Below the pieces are notes generated by a model. That model made no database searches. It was not told the DNA's origin and worked only from the letters and a program-made list of their open reading frames with translations. Both the position numbers and the translations under genes were made by a program. From Sipunculus nudus (lineage: Eukaryota; Annelida; Sipuncula; Golfingiida; Sipunculidae), in NCBI GenBank assembly GCA_026874595.1, contig CM049321.1:18446979-18510978 (forward strand): a DNA stretch of 64,000 nt, written 5' to 3'. Below, piece after piece: positions 44,301 through 51,758 of this stretch (positions are counted from its first letter, which is position 1; every line of letters starts with the position of its first letter).

Positions 44301-44629
44301 TGTTTCCGAACGTGACGCCGGAATTTGACGTTGACCCGTTACCGTTAGACGGTGACCCTGCCGCAGAAAGAGGGCGCACCGTGAACGCGCTGGACGAAAC
44401 GCAATTCGCAGTGGTGCACGCGGCATTCCAACTTTCTGTCGCAGGTATGACGCTGCGCCAGTTTTCGAATCATTTAGAAGTGGCTGCGGAAAAGGAGAGT
44501 GCTGGCGTACCGTGTAAACGAGAAATGCGAAATGGAGAAAGCAGTGAAAGAAAAGATGTGCATATGGACCCCTTCACGGAAGCAGGTGTCCGTTCCGGCA
44601 TAATAGACAGGTCGTCTGTGCAAATTTGA
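41378..44629 (+). CDS. Large virion-type protein with coiled coils, unidentified
   Basis: A 1,083-residue intact frame. I do not recognise it with certainty. The N-terminal 60 residues are basic. Residues 130-190 form a first coiled coil (LFERLEL-type heptads, then RTRRDAERMKDTYVELARQR). The middle (190-500) is globular with many cysteines. Residues about 690-860 form a long coiled coil (LRRAERKNAEAERVMQYL, NEYQEEQRRLGEAVHLYEKF, LEEEIADDAHG). The C-terminal part (890-1,050) is globular. There are no signal or membrane segments. Size, basic N-terminus and a coiled coil before a C-terminal domain would suit a capsid, portal or tegument protein, but no signature residues can be named. Confidence 0.75.
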   Translation: MHTTRMWTPRFRYESRRKHRSYPADRASFSRNGCRQSYRSLKEQVHRHEDPSRPGSFPPLRQDARVYDQVRSKAFPYEGGYGPKKAYAHFTDVPNMDSQRVSLDVPTPWPEGHPDMLHELKERFELLDKERVSADVLAIQTVRDRETRREFHNLCEQLDRTRRDAERMKDTYVELARQRNLLHRELKRARALRSVRCIAVPSCDTTVGDTAYGPPPAEKVTDAVVSCLSNAPLSAAGSRPVLVHPTDLSRELLRTFTGGSSACTGAVLSLPTDMLVFQYVASSLCRSLSSDVTTALYGKFKKEWAHHVDMAVGDPLDITKCAAQIRVSVKNFQGYLENHIRELSAELVQRVVQRVKLQGNYEMYCTWTLSLGAVPYVRLPPGSGNLSPCVCSGWKCGSTETSASESVLLSALRTCSTKLCDCSQGHVRVLSPEECVLVYLGPQSGFGVSVMDQSFFPPGSKFGVVYPHKHFRCDPMATACGQVLMYSRARGLLQSLAENSHIFNSKPCVLLGQKSMPKKPAEQDDDPSSEREVCRRALNAAEEKVNSATLAAAKLHRQLMSCKAKEKTTDDMMKLLGTAAESDSAITRGALKKLVPCIVSGVAGDWGSMYANLRDLQKRITAGGTLDDARAPLSSSSTFPGAGPKFSRAPQRNTQRVCGSTDHAGDGLPSGRLYDGSLSRPGVSDLDATSGVRYNVRELERTAAELDMQRGVAEALSWFSKPSAEKEALRRAERKNAEAERVMQYLIDLVEQSGHALDLHKHQAAIHAQRYVQLTAQLNEYQEEQRRLGEAVHLYEKFIEERLEPTEEMAGEPMWDGERAPPSRALLKHLKNLQRDVKRAVDSCKTEQRTAEELEEEIADDAHGLWRGVSDVYGPNRPVESGGIGPPKSRSAAGPTVVDVTNQMDPVFGEVLGHRLSTAVPDVKAYADMEREQWASVTMNMLNFNQVSTYTNNAVRYIPRKETNRALVKPYLEMVFPNVTPEFDVDPLPLDGDPAAERGRTVNALDETQFAVVHAAFQLSVAGMTLRQFSNHLEVAAEKESAGVPCKREMRNGESSERKDVHMDPFTEAGVRSGIIDRSSVQI

Positions 44630-44656
44630 GACATCAGCAAAGAACACACATGTTTA

Positions 44657-44696
44657 AATAAAAAATATATCTGTTGTTTATTTCATATCAAATAAA
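44657..44696. terminator. Overlapping poly(A) signals of two convergent genes
   Basis: AATAAA on the plus strand at 44,657-44,662 and 44,691-44,696, and AATAAA on the minus strand at 44,682-44,677, lie between the stop codons of the 41,378 plus gene and the 44,804 minus gene. Confidence 0.65.
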
Positions 44697-44803
44697 ACTA
44701 TATCTGGTTGACAGCTTGGACATTTACTTTACATATCCTAGCATGCAGTCCACACGCGCTATCGGGCAGTGTGGTCATGATATGTTGTCACGATATGACA
44801 TCA

Positions 44804-47800
44804 CTACACATACTCGAACAGAACCCGGAGGCTTAACAAGACAACCGCTAAGTGTTGATCACGCCAGGCAGGCTTGCTTGTATTAATGTCCCTGCATTGC
44901 CTTCCCGTTTTGTCAGGTTTCCAACAGAAGGCACGAAGGTGTTCCCTCCACCGACCAGTGTCCTCGAGGTCTGTGCCGCCTGTCTGACACACACCGGTGA
45001 CGGGATCACATTTAAACCATACGCCGTTTGGACAGACGGGGCACAACATCATGCAGTTGGGACCGTACGTCCCTTCGCCGCAATCCGAGTCGCAGAAGAC
45101 GCCTTCTCTGCCAGCTTTACATCGGTAACATTTCCCGTCAAATGGGCTGCATGTGCTTTTTGCACAAGATGGCGGACAGGTGCTACTGCAGTTATTCCCC
45201 CAATGACCGGTCGGGCAATCCGCGTTGCAGTAGGCGCCTTCTTTGCCAGCTATACATTGGTAGCATTTCCCATCGGCTGGGTTGCATTTGCCATCTGCAC
45301 AAGTAAACGAACAGGTGTTACTGCAGTTAGTCCCCCACACACCGGTCGGACAATCCGCGTCGCAGAAGTCGCCTTCTTTGCCAGCTATGCATTGGTAGCA
45401 TTTTCCGTCGAATGGGTTGCATGTGCCATTTGCACAGGACGGCGGACAGGTGTTACTGCAGTTGGTCCCCCACACACCGGTCGGGCAATCCGCGTCGCAG
45501 AAGTCGCCTTCTTTGCCAGCTATGCATTGGTAGCATTTCCCGTCGAATGGGTTGCATGTGCCATTTGCACAGGACGGCGAACAGGTGTTACTGCAGTTAG
45601 TCCCCCACACACCGGTCGAGCAATCCTGGTCGCAGAAGTCGCCGTCCTTGCCAGCTTTACACTGGTAACATTTCCCGTCAAATGGGCTGCATTTCCTGTT
45701 TGCACAAAACAGCGAACAGGTGCTACTGCAGTTATTCCCCCAAACACCGGACGGGCACAAGCTTTCACACCTCGGCCCCGTGTACCCGTTTGTGCACGGT
45801 GCACAATGTCCGTCTTCATGGTGGCAGCTGGAGCGGTTCCAGCACCCGGCACCGCATAAACTGGCACAATCCTCCCCCCAAAGCCCACCGTCGCAAATTT
45901 CAGTGCAGCGCTCGCCCACGTACCCGGCCTGGCACGTGCACGAACCGTTCACCATGTTGCATTTCCTGACAGGTACACCACTGTCTACAACGGATCCATT
46001 GCATTCAGGCGTACACGAAAAGGCACATTCTAAACCCCATTTGTCTGATGAGCACGTTTCATTGCAGTAATGCCCTTTGTAACCGGCCTGGCACAAGCAG
46101 CTGCCTGAAATAGGGTCGCATAACGGATACGTTGTTCTCCGAACAGAATTCGTATTCCGTGCACGCACACAACGGCTTGGGCACGTTTTCGAGCAGGATG
46201 GGCCGTACGTGCCGTTTGCACAGAGTTCCTCACAGTGTTTACCCCTGTACCCCGCTTGACATGTGCACGTCCCGTTTATATGATTGCAGGTCGGCTTATG
46301 ACTGTTACCTGTGGTGATGCACCGGCTAGAGCAATTTCGGGAACATTTCGTACCCCACGTGCCTGTAGAGCATACATCCGCGCATTTGTGTCCCGTATAG
46401 CCGTCCTTGCACAAGCACGTTCCATTAAACCGGTTGCATTTAACATTTGAATCCGAGGCGGTCCCGTTGCAATTGACCGGACAAGTACTGTGACAGTTTT
46501 CACCCCATTCCTGCTGGCTGCATGTTTCCGAACATGTCTGACCTTTGTAACCGGCTTTGCAGCTACACGCCCCTGTATCTTTTGCACACACACGCCACGT
46601 GTATCTGGAACCCGAATTCTGAACATTTGTCTTGATCTTCCAAATATGGTTGGCGGGGGCGTGCAGGCAGTTATCTGGACACGTCTGGGTACAATCAGAT
46701 CCATACTTGTCCCTGGCACACTCCATGCTGCAACCCTTGCCGTAGTAACCTGGACAGCAACTGCAAGACCCGCTTTTCTTGTCACATAAACGGATACCTT
46801 TTACTGGTACACAATTGTTAGAGCATGTCCTGGTACATATATCATCCAATGTCCCTGGAGGGCATCTCACGTTGCAGCGGGCACCCTGAAAGCCTGGCAT
46901 GCATGAACATCCACCGTTTACTGCATTGCATTTCCGACTGGAACAACCTTCCGAACAGTTGAAGGCACAATGAAGACCCCACTGACCTGACCTGCATGCA
47001 TTGGCGCATTTTCTGCCTTTAAATCCAGGCCGGCAATCGCATACCCCATCTGTTGAACGACAAATGGCTGTTCCTTTAATTACCGTTCTGTTTTTCGCTT
47101 TTTCGTCCGGTTCACGCAGACAACCTACCGAACACTTGAGTTTGCAACCTAAGCCGAACGTTCCGTTCGAGCACAACTTGTTACATCTCTGGCCTGCGTA
47201 ACCTGCATTGCAAGAGCAGATTCCGTTTGTGGGGTAGCAAACAGGCTTTGCACCCCTTTCCCTCATGCATCCTGATGAACATTTTCGTGCGCAGTTTTTA
47301 CCCCAACGTCCACTGTTGCAGGTTGTGTTGCAAAGCTTTCCTTTGAGGCCTGCTTTGCACCCGTGTGAACACGTTCCTGTATATGCCTTACACTCGCGTC
47401 TGTAGCATCCTGTTGAGCAATTCTGTTGGCACTTGCGTCCCCAGTATCCCACAGAGCACATTGGACGGACACATATGTACCGGTGTTTGTTTTCGCAATC
47501 GACGTTTCCCTTCTGATCCTTGTGTTTGTAATTGCCTACTTTTGTATCGCCATGAAAATGAAAAAGGTGACATTCGGGAGTTTTGATGACTTGATTGTTT
47601 TCGGAGAACATTGTCCACGTTTCTGAAATATTCACTTGTCGCAACAGTTTGCTTACAGAGTCGCTTTTGAAGTCATATCCTTGGTCGGATATGACAGGCA
47701 AACGCCCTCCTGCGCACTGGCAGCAACTTTTTGCCTCCTTGTTAGTGACTTTTGTCAAGCCACTGCAATTGTTCTTTGCTGTATCTTTGCAAAATGTTTT

Positions 47801-48298
47801 CTCCTTTGACCAAGGCCCTACGAGCTCAATCCTATCATCGGGATCTGAAAAACGGGTACCGGGTTTTGGCCAACACAAAAAACCGGCCTTTTTTTGATGG
47901 CAGCCTTTCTTTTTGGAAGCACCCGTAGTTCGGCGGAAAACGGAGCATGCCTCGGTTTTTGTGTCCTCGGTTGCAATTCGGAAATGTGCACTGCTCACAG
48001 TGGAAGCCAGTTCCATCATCCACGCTACCTGCGATGCCTGTGTACGCGGGAGTCCTAAACCGGCACACTCACAGCAACGTCGTGCTTGCTGGTACGTGTA
48101 TGTCTGTTTACTGCCGTCGCATGTAACACGCTTGTTGTTCACAGTTACCTTACACGATTGAAAAGGGCCGGCCATTTCACTTGCCGTCGGAGCTCCCAAC
48201 CAACGCCACGAGGGTGCGGCCTTACGGGTGGCCAGTATCTGGCGCGCGATCAATGCCAGAAGCGGCAGGTATAACACTTTTCCGTAAAAAATGCCCAT
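44804..48298 (-). CDS. Secreted protein with two C-type-lectin-like domains and many EGF/laminin-type repeats
   Basis: The protein has 1,164 residues with a signal peptide (VLYLPLLALIARQILA). Residues about 45-140 and 150-285 look like C-type-lectin-like folds; the second ends with CENKHRYICVR, a typical lectin-fold end. From about 290 to 1,110 come some 17-18 EGF/laminin-type repeats like those of animal MEGF10 and scavenger receptor class F proteins (CSCxxGYxGxxC and WGxNCSxTC). Its end is a short hydrophobic stretch (AVVLLSLRVLF), too weak to call a membrane anchor. Animal genes of this type are split by many introns, while this frame is uninterrupted, so capture through an RNA intermediate or long residence in a virus is likely. 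Its promoter pairs TATATG with CACGTG. Confidence 0.88.
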   Translation of the reverse strand: MGIFYGKVLYLPLLALIARQILATRKAAPSWRWLGAPTASEMAGPFQSCKVTVNNKRVTCDGSKQTYTYQQARRCCECAGLGLPRTQASQVAWMMELASTVSSAHFRIATEDTKTEACSVFRRTTGASKKKGCHQKKAGFLCWPKPGTRFSDPDDRIELVGPWSKEKTFCKDTAKNNCSGLTKVTNKEAKSCCQCAGGRLPVISDQGYDFKSDSVSKLLRQVNISETWTMFSENNQVIKTPECHLFHFHGDTKVGNYKHKDQKGNVDCENKHRYICVRPMCSVGYWGRKCQQNCSTGCYRRECKAYTGTCSHGCKAGLKGKLCNTTCNSGRWGKNCARKCSSGCMRERGAKPVCYPTNGICSCNAGYAGQRCNKLCSNGTFGLGCKLKCSVGCLREPDEKAKNRTVIKGTAICRSTDGVCDCRPGFKGRKCANACRSGQWGLHCAFNCSEGCSSRKCNAVNGGCSCMPGFQGARCNVRCPPGTLDDICTRTCSNNCVPVKGIRLCDKKSGSCSCCPGYYGKGCSMECARDKYGSDCTQTCPDNCLHAPANHIWKIKTNVQNSGSRYTWRVCAKDTGACSCKAGYKGQTCSETCSQQEWGENCHSTCPVNCNGTASDSNVKCNRFNGTCLCKDGYTGHKCADVCSTGTWGTKCSRNCSSRCITTGNSHKPTCNHINGTCTCQAGYRGKHCEELCANGTYGPSCSKTCPSRCVRARNTNSVRRTTYPLCDPISGSCLCQAGYKGHYCNETCSSDKWGLECAFSCTPECNGSVVDSGVPVRKCNMVNGSCTCQAGYVGERCTEICDGGLWGEDCASLCGAGCWNRSSCHHEDGHCAPCTNGYTGPRCESLCPSGVWGNNCSSTCSLFCANRKCSPFDGKCYQCKAGKDGDFCDQDCSTGVWGTNCSNTCSPSCANGTCNPFDGKCYQCIAGKEGDFCDADCPTGVWGTNCSNTCPPSCANGTCNPFDGKCYQCIAGKEGDFCDADCPTGVWGTNCSNTCSFTCADGKCNPADGKCYQCIAGKEGAYCNADCPTGHWGNNCSSTCPPSCAKSTCSPFDGKCYRCKAGREGVFCDSDCGEGTYGPNCMMLCPVCPNGVWFKCDPVTGVCQTGGTDLEDTGRWREHLRAFCWKPDKTGRQCRDINTSKPAWRDQHLAVVLLSLRVLFEYV
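45060..45770. repeat. 135-bp tandem repeats inside the EGF gene
   Basis: Five to six near-identical 135-base units each encode one 45-residue repeat of the pattern CPTGVWGTNCSNTC...CNPFDGKCYQC. Their close DNA identity points to recent unequal exchange, and they keep a frame open on the opposite strand over the same region. Confidence 0.9.
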
Positions 48299-48345
48299 TT
48301 CGTGTGACTAGTATTTGGTCTCATGTATCATGCACGATGGTGTCA

Positions 48346-48360
48346 CATATAGTCACGTGA
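48346..48360 (-). promoter_or_regulatory. CACGTG and TATA-like box of the EGF gene
   Basis: On the minus strand TCACGTGACTATATG places an E-box-like site immediately before a TATA-like box, about 50 bases from the start codon. Confidence 0.5.
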
Positions 48361-48399
48361 CGAGTGTCTGGTGCCGCTACGGCAAATAAAACAGGGAAC

Positions 48400-49251
48400 A
48401 TGTACATAAGGTATCATTGTATACCTAGCGCTACAGGTGTCGGTATATATATCATAAATGTTAGTGCCTATGATGTACATGAAGTGATAAACCGTGCGCA
48501 CATGGGGAGTCGCGAGCCGTTACCGTGTTACAAATGTCGCACGGAGGGGCACACGCCCGGATCGGATTGCTTAGATACCGGGTTGCGGTTGGAAGATATA
48601 CACACATTGCCGACATTGGACGCGACCGAACCTGACCCGAGTGATGGCATATACTGCACGTTCACTCTGTACCCAGAGGAAATACCTCCTTATGTATGGA
48701 TGCGGTACGTGCGGGATAGATATAATGCAGCTGCGTTTACAGGAGAGGTCGTTGCCAAAACACGGCCAGATATACATACAGTAGAAGGCATACACGCATG
48801 GATCGAAAAACAACGGTCTATTGCTAAGAACATCAAAGCAGGCACGACGGTTCCAGTTCTTTTATCTAAACCTACATGTGCATACTCTTCAGAATGTAGA
48901 TACGTGTACTACACGAAACAAACGTTGAGGGATATTTCAGGTGACCTATTGGATGGATTGGATCTTAAAAGCAACGGGCTGTTAAATACACTCTACGAGA
49001 TGGACATCATGTCTGATCAGGAACTCTCTTATATCGCCGCAGGGGTGTCCTCCTGCTTTATCGGTATCCGTTTTTTCGATTGGCTGCACCAGCGTCCGCA
49101 TATGTGGTCTGATGTGTGGTATGCCTTGTATGTATCGGGTGAATATGAGAGAGCCGATATGCTCATGACTGCCGTACAGAATCAGGCAAAGCAATATTAT
49201 GTCGTGACCATTCCATCATTTGAGGAATACAGGTTCGACCTTAATGACTAA
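48400..49251 (+). CDS. CARD-like domain protein with zinc-knuckle-like N-terminus
   Basis: The protein has 283 residues from the first ATG (48,400). Residues 43-57 contain CYKCRTEGHTPGSDC, a C-x2-C-x4-H-x5-C set one residue longer than a standard zinc knuckle. Residues about 173-260 read like a death-fold CARD: DLLDGLDLKSNGLLNTLYEM, then DIMSDQELSYIAAG, then IRFFDWLHQRPHMWSDV, then WYALYVSGEYERADML. This is the helix-by-helix pattern of caspase-recruitment domains, including the W..ALYxSGxYxxAD ending seen in RIG-I-type and caspase CARDs. Such a domain would be expected to contact host apoptosis or innate-sensing proteins. It diverges from the EGF gene across a 100-base shared promoter region. 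A poly(A) signal follows at 49,281. Confidence 0.6.
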   Translation: MYIRYHCIPSATGVGIYIINVSAYDVHEVINRAHMGSREPLPCYKCRTEGHTPGSDCLDTGLRLEDIHTLPTLDATEPDPSDGIYCTFTLYPEEIPPYVWMRYVRDRYNAAAFTGEVVAKTRPDIHTVEGIHAWIEKQRSIAKNIKAGTTVPVLLSKPTCAYSSECRYVYYTKQTLRDISGDLLDGLDLKSNGLLNTLYEMDIMSDQELSYIAAGVSSCFIGIRFFDWLHQRPHMWSDVWYALYVSGEYERADMLMTAVQNQAKQYYVVTIPSFEEYRFDLND

Positions 49252-49280
49252 TCTGACGAGGACAGATTCCTTGTGAGGAA

Positions 49281-49286
49281 AATAAA
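49281..49286 (+). terminator. Polyadenylation signal of the CARD-like gene
   Basis: AATAAA 30 bases after the TAA/TGA stop region at 49,251. Confidence 0.55.
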
Positions 49287-49508
49287 TACGACATCTCTGC
49301 ACTAGTGTACACACCGACGTCTGCTCCCGGCATATGGTGTCCATTTATCGTCCTGTACAGTGCAGTCCCATCGTGTATATCTCTAGCCTCGAATGTTAAA
49401 GTATTTGTGAAACGCAGACCATGGTTAAAGTCGCCAGCAAACATTTCACGTCTCGTGCATAAGCGCAATTCCATTGGTTTGCACGATAGAGGACGATTTC
49501 AGATTGCA

Positions 49509-49940
49509 ATGGGTACCCGCCCGTACATGGCGTTGACCTATCTGACCGTGGTTTCTTTGATGTTGTTTGTGCTACCCGGAGTCAAGTTAAGGGGTACGTT
49601 TCCGTTTGCCTTGGCCAAACACCTTCTCACTGACCGCCATAAAGTAGATCCCGTGCAGGATTGTAAACGTATAGGGGAAAATTGCACGGCGTCGGACATG
49701 TGCTGTGGAGCCCCTCGAGTCTTGTGCGTTTGGAAGGTCAGGGAGGTGGACCAAACACCAGTTAGAGGTTATCCTGTGTGCAAACTGTGGTATTGGGGGA
49801 CAAAACCCGCTCCTGTGATGTGGGCGGAACACACCGGTACTGTTGGTGTCAACACAAACAGGAATCATGTACGAACAAACGAGAACGACAAGACCTCCAG
49901 TAACCAAGAAGATGATGAAATTTCGGGAGATGGAGGGTAA
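49509..49940 (+). CDS. Secreted cystine-knot-like protein
   Basis: The protein has 143 residues from the ATG at 49,509. The frame is open for 68 more codons upstream, but only from a GTG, and the N-terminal signal peptide (MALTYLTVVSLMLFVLPG) favours the ATG. After a short linker six cysteines follow the spacing C52-x6-C59-x5-C65-C66-x6-C73-x17-C91, the arrangement of inhibitor cystine knot (knottin) peptides such as many invertebrate toxins and protease or channel modulators. A long acidic, Asn-rich tail follows (NENDKTSSNQEDDE). The fold assignment is from cysteine spacing alone; target and activity are unknown. It lies beside other secreted accessory proteins. Confidence 0.6.
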   Translation: MGTRPYMALTYLTVVSLMLFVLPGVKLRGTFPFALAKHLLTDRHKVDPVQDCKRIGENCTASDMCCGAPRVLCVWKVREVDQTPVRGYPVCKLWYWGTKPAPVMWAEHTGTVGVNTNRNHVRTNENDKTSSNQEDDEISGDGG

Positions 49941-50179
49941 AGCTTACATGGAACTGTTGGCCGTGGCCAATACATTTGTTTAATCAACCATTTTCCGTAC
50001 ATATACGCAGCGTAATATGCCATGAACCTATTTGCATATACCGAAACTGGTAATGGTGATCACATGATAGCTACGAGTCATATATATTACACTCGTCACA
50101 CGGTGTAAACCGCGTGCGTCATTTGGTATATGCGGGGGCAGTGAACTGACAGTGATCACCGCGTGGCCTCTTTACCGGC

Positions 50180-51583
50180 ATGGAAAAACGTGTCCACCAT
50201 GAGAGGTATCGTCTCCACAAGCAAGAACTGGTGTCAGAACTCACAAAGTTGTACACAGTGCAGAGATGTCGCGAGTTTGCTGCATGGAAATCTGCAGCGG
50301 CTAAAAACCCTTTACTTCGGAGAGCAGTTTCATCCTGGACCGCACATACGGGACATGTGTCACCCAAGGTGTTCCAGACGTTCGAATCGTACAACAAGGG
50401 CGTGATAGCCCCAGTCCTGGCAAACCTCGACCGCTGCCACGCCCGTTCGACAACGGCTGGTGAACGGTTCCACACGCGACTACAAAATCGTCTCTATAAA
50501 GTTACCAATTTGAAAGACGTGGTAGAAATCGCATTCGGAAATGCCCTATTTTGGCAAGCATCGAGTTCCGTGCAGGCCGCACACGCCGAATCAAACGCCA
50601 GGGGGTTTATACTAAGGGCGCTGACCATGTTGGAATGTTATCCGTTTAAAAAAGGCGAAGACATACCTACGCCTGTTTTATTACAATGGGCCAAAGATGT
50701 TAAAGTTACCGTTGTATGTGAAACACCCGTCGGACCGCACATCCCAATATCAAACGTCGGTACTGCCTCAACAGAAAGCAACAGACCTTTGCCGACATGC
50801 AACTCTGTGAGGTGGCCACCACGTCGGAAAGTAAAACGGATGGATGCGAAGAAGCGCCTACAGCTGAAAGGGACGAGACGGCCGGATGTGGTACTGCTGG
50901 CCGCACACCCCAAAGGCCGTTGCGCATGGGTGTGTGTGGTCGAAGTGAAAAGTATCGGCTTCAACGCAAGTGTCCATAAACAGGATCTCATCCGCTCGCA
51001 ATATCAACAAGTCGCCAGGACGTTCAAGTACTCCAGTATAGTGTCGCCTGTCTTTTCAAAAGAACGAATTACGTTCGCGTGTCAATCGGCGTTTTACCAG
51101 GTTTGCGACACTACCTGGCGCCTGCGCGAGTTCTTGCATCGATCATCAGCAGCGCACTGGAGAAAGGGTGCACAGCAACAGCACCGCATACACGCACTTC
51201 GCGTTCGTTTCAGTTCATACGTGTGGGTTGGAAAGACGTGCTGTCGCGTGAGACGTTTCACTGTTAAGGAAAAAGCAGAAGCCACAAACGATAAAAGGGA
51301 CAGCACATCCGAGCGAACATTTCAACCTCAAACAGGCTGTGGAGACGGGGGCCAATTCTCGAACGTGGCCTTTTCAGAAATGGTGTTCTGCTCTCAAGAA
51401 TGCGGATATGTTCTTCCTATTGGCGAAGGACGAAGCAAGTGTGAAGGCGGCGCCCCCGCAGGGCCCATATGTACGTTCCGCGCACCAACTGACCTGTCTG
51501 TGCTCGAACACGCCGACCGCTACACAAAAGCGATGTATGAACTGGTGACAACCGTCTGCCCGATTGAGAAGTACACACAGTAG
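50180..51583 (+). CDS. PD-(D/E)XK nuclease-like protein, UL24-like
   Basis: A protein of 467 residues. The core is RRPDVVLL at about 233-240, followed by VCVVEVKS at 251-258 and QYQQ at 274-277. This gives Asp236, Glu255, Lys257 and a following Gln, the layout of the PD-(D/E)XK nuclease fold. An upstream GERFHTRLQNRLY (94-106) recalls the conserved Gly-His-Tyr segment of herpesvirus UL24 proteins, which are present in all studied subfamilies of Herpesviridae and carry the same nuclease core. The protein is longer than vertebrate UL24 (about 250-400 residues), mostly at the C-terminus, which is Cys-rich. It is followed on the same strand by a large gene where UL25 would stand. The nuclease core is seen; the UL24 name is inference. 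Confidence 0.55.
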   Translation: MEKRVHHERYRLHKQELVSELTKLYTVQRCREFAAWKSAAAKNPLLRRAVSSWTAHTGHVSPKVFQTFESYNKGVIAPVLANLDRCHARSTTAGERFHTRLQNRLYKVTNLKDVVEIAFGNALFWQASSSVQAAHAESNARGFILRALTMLECYPFKKGEDIPTPVLLQWAKDVKVTVVCETPVGPHIPISNVGTASTESNRPLPTCNSVRWPPRRKVKRMDAKKRLQLKGTRRPDVVLLAAHPKGRCAWVCVVEVKSIGFNASVHKQDLIRSQYQQVARTFKYSSIVSPVFSKERITFACQSAFYQVCDTTWRLREFLHRSSAAHWRKGAQQQHRIHALRVRFSSYVWVGKTCCRVRRFTVKEKAEATNDKRDSTSERTFQPQTGCGDGGQFSNVAFSEMVFCSQECGYVLPIGEGRSKCEGGAPAGPICTFRAPTDLSVLEHADRYTKAMYELVTTVCPIEKYTQ

Positions 51584-51758
51584 CGTAGAGTGCTAATAAT
51601 ATTCAACTGCACGGGTACCTCAAAGATCAGGATGCATATGGGGCAGCAGGTTAGACTGATAGAGCATGTAGGCGCCCGCTTGTCTCGCATGGTCAATGGC
51701 ATGCGGTGGCTTTATTGGCTTAGAGTTGGAGGTTCCTGACACACATATCACTTTATGA

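Noticed and set aside
44852-45859. Plus-strand 335-codon frame opposite the EGF gene
   Set aside because: It is produced by the 135-bp repeats read in reverse. The minus strand encodes well-formed EGF repeats in a continuous 1,164-codon gene.
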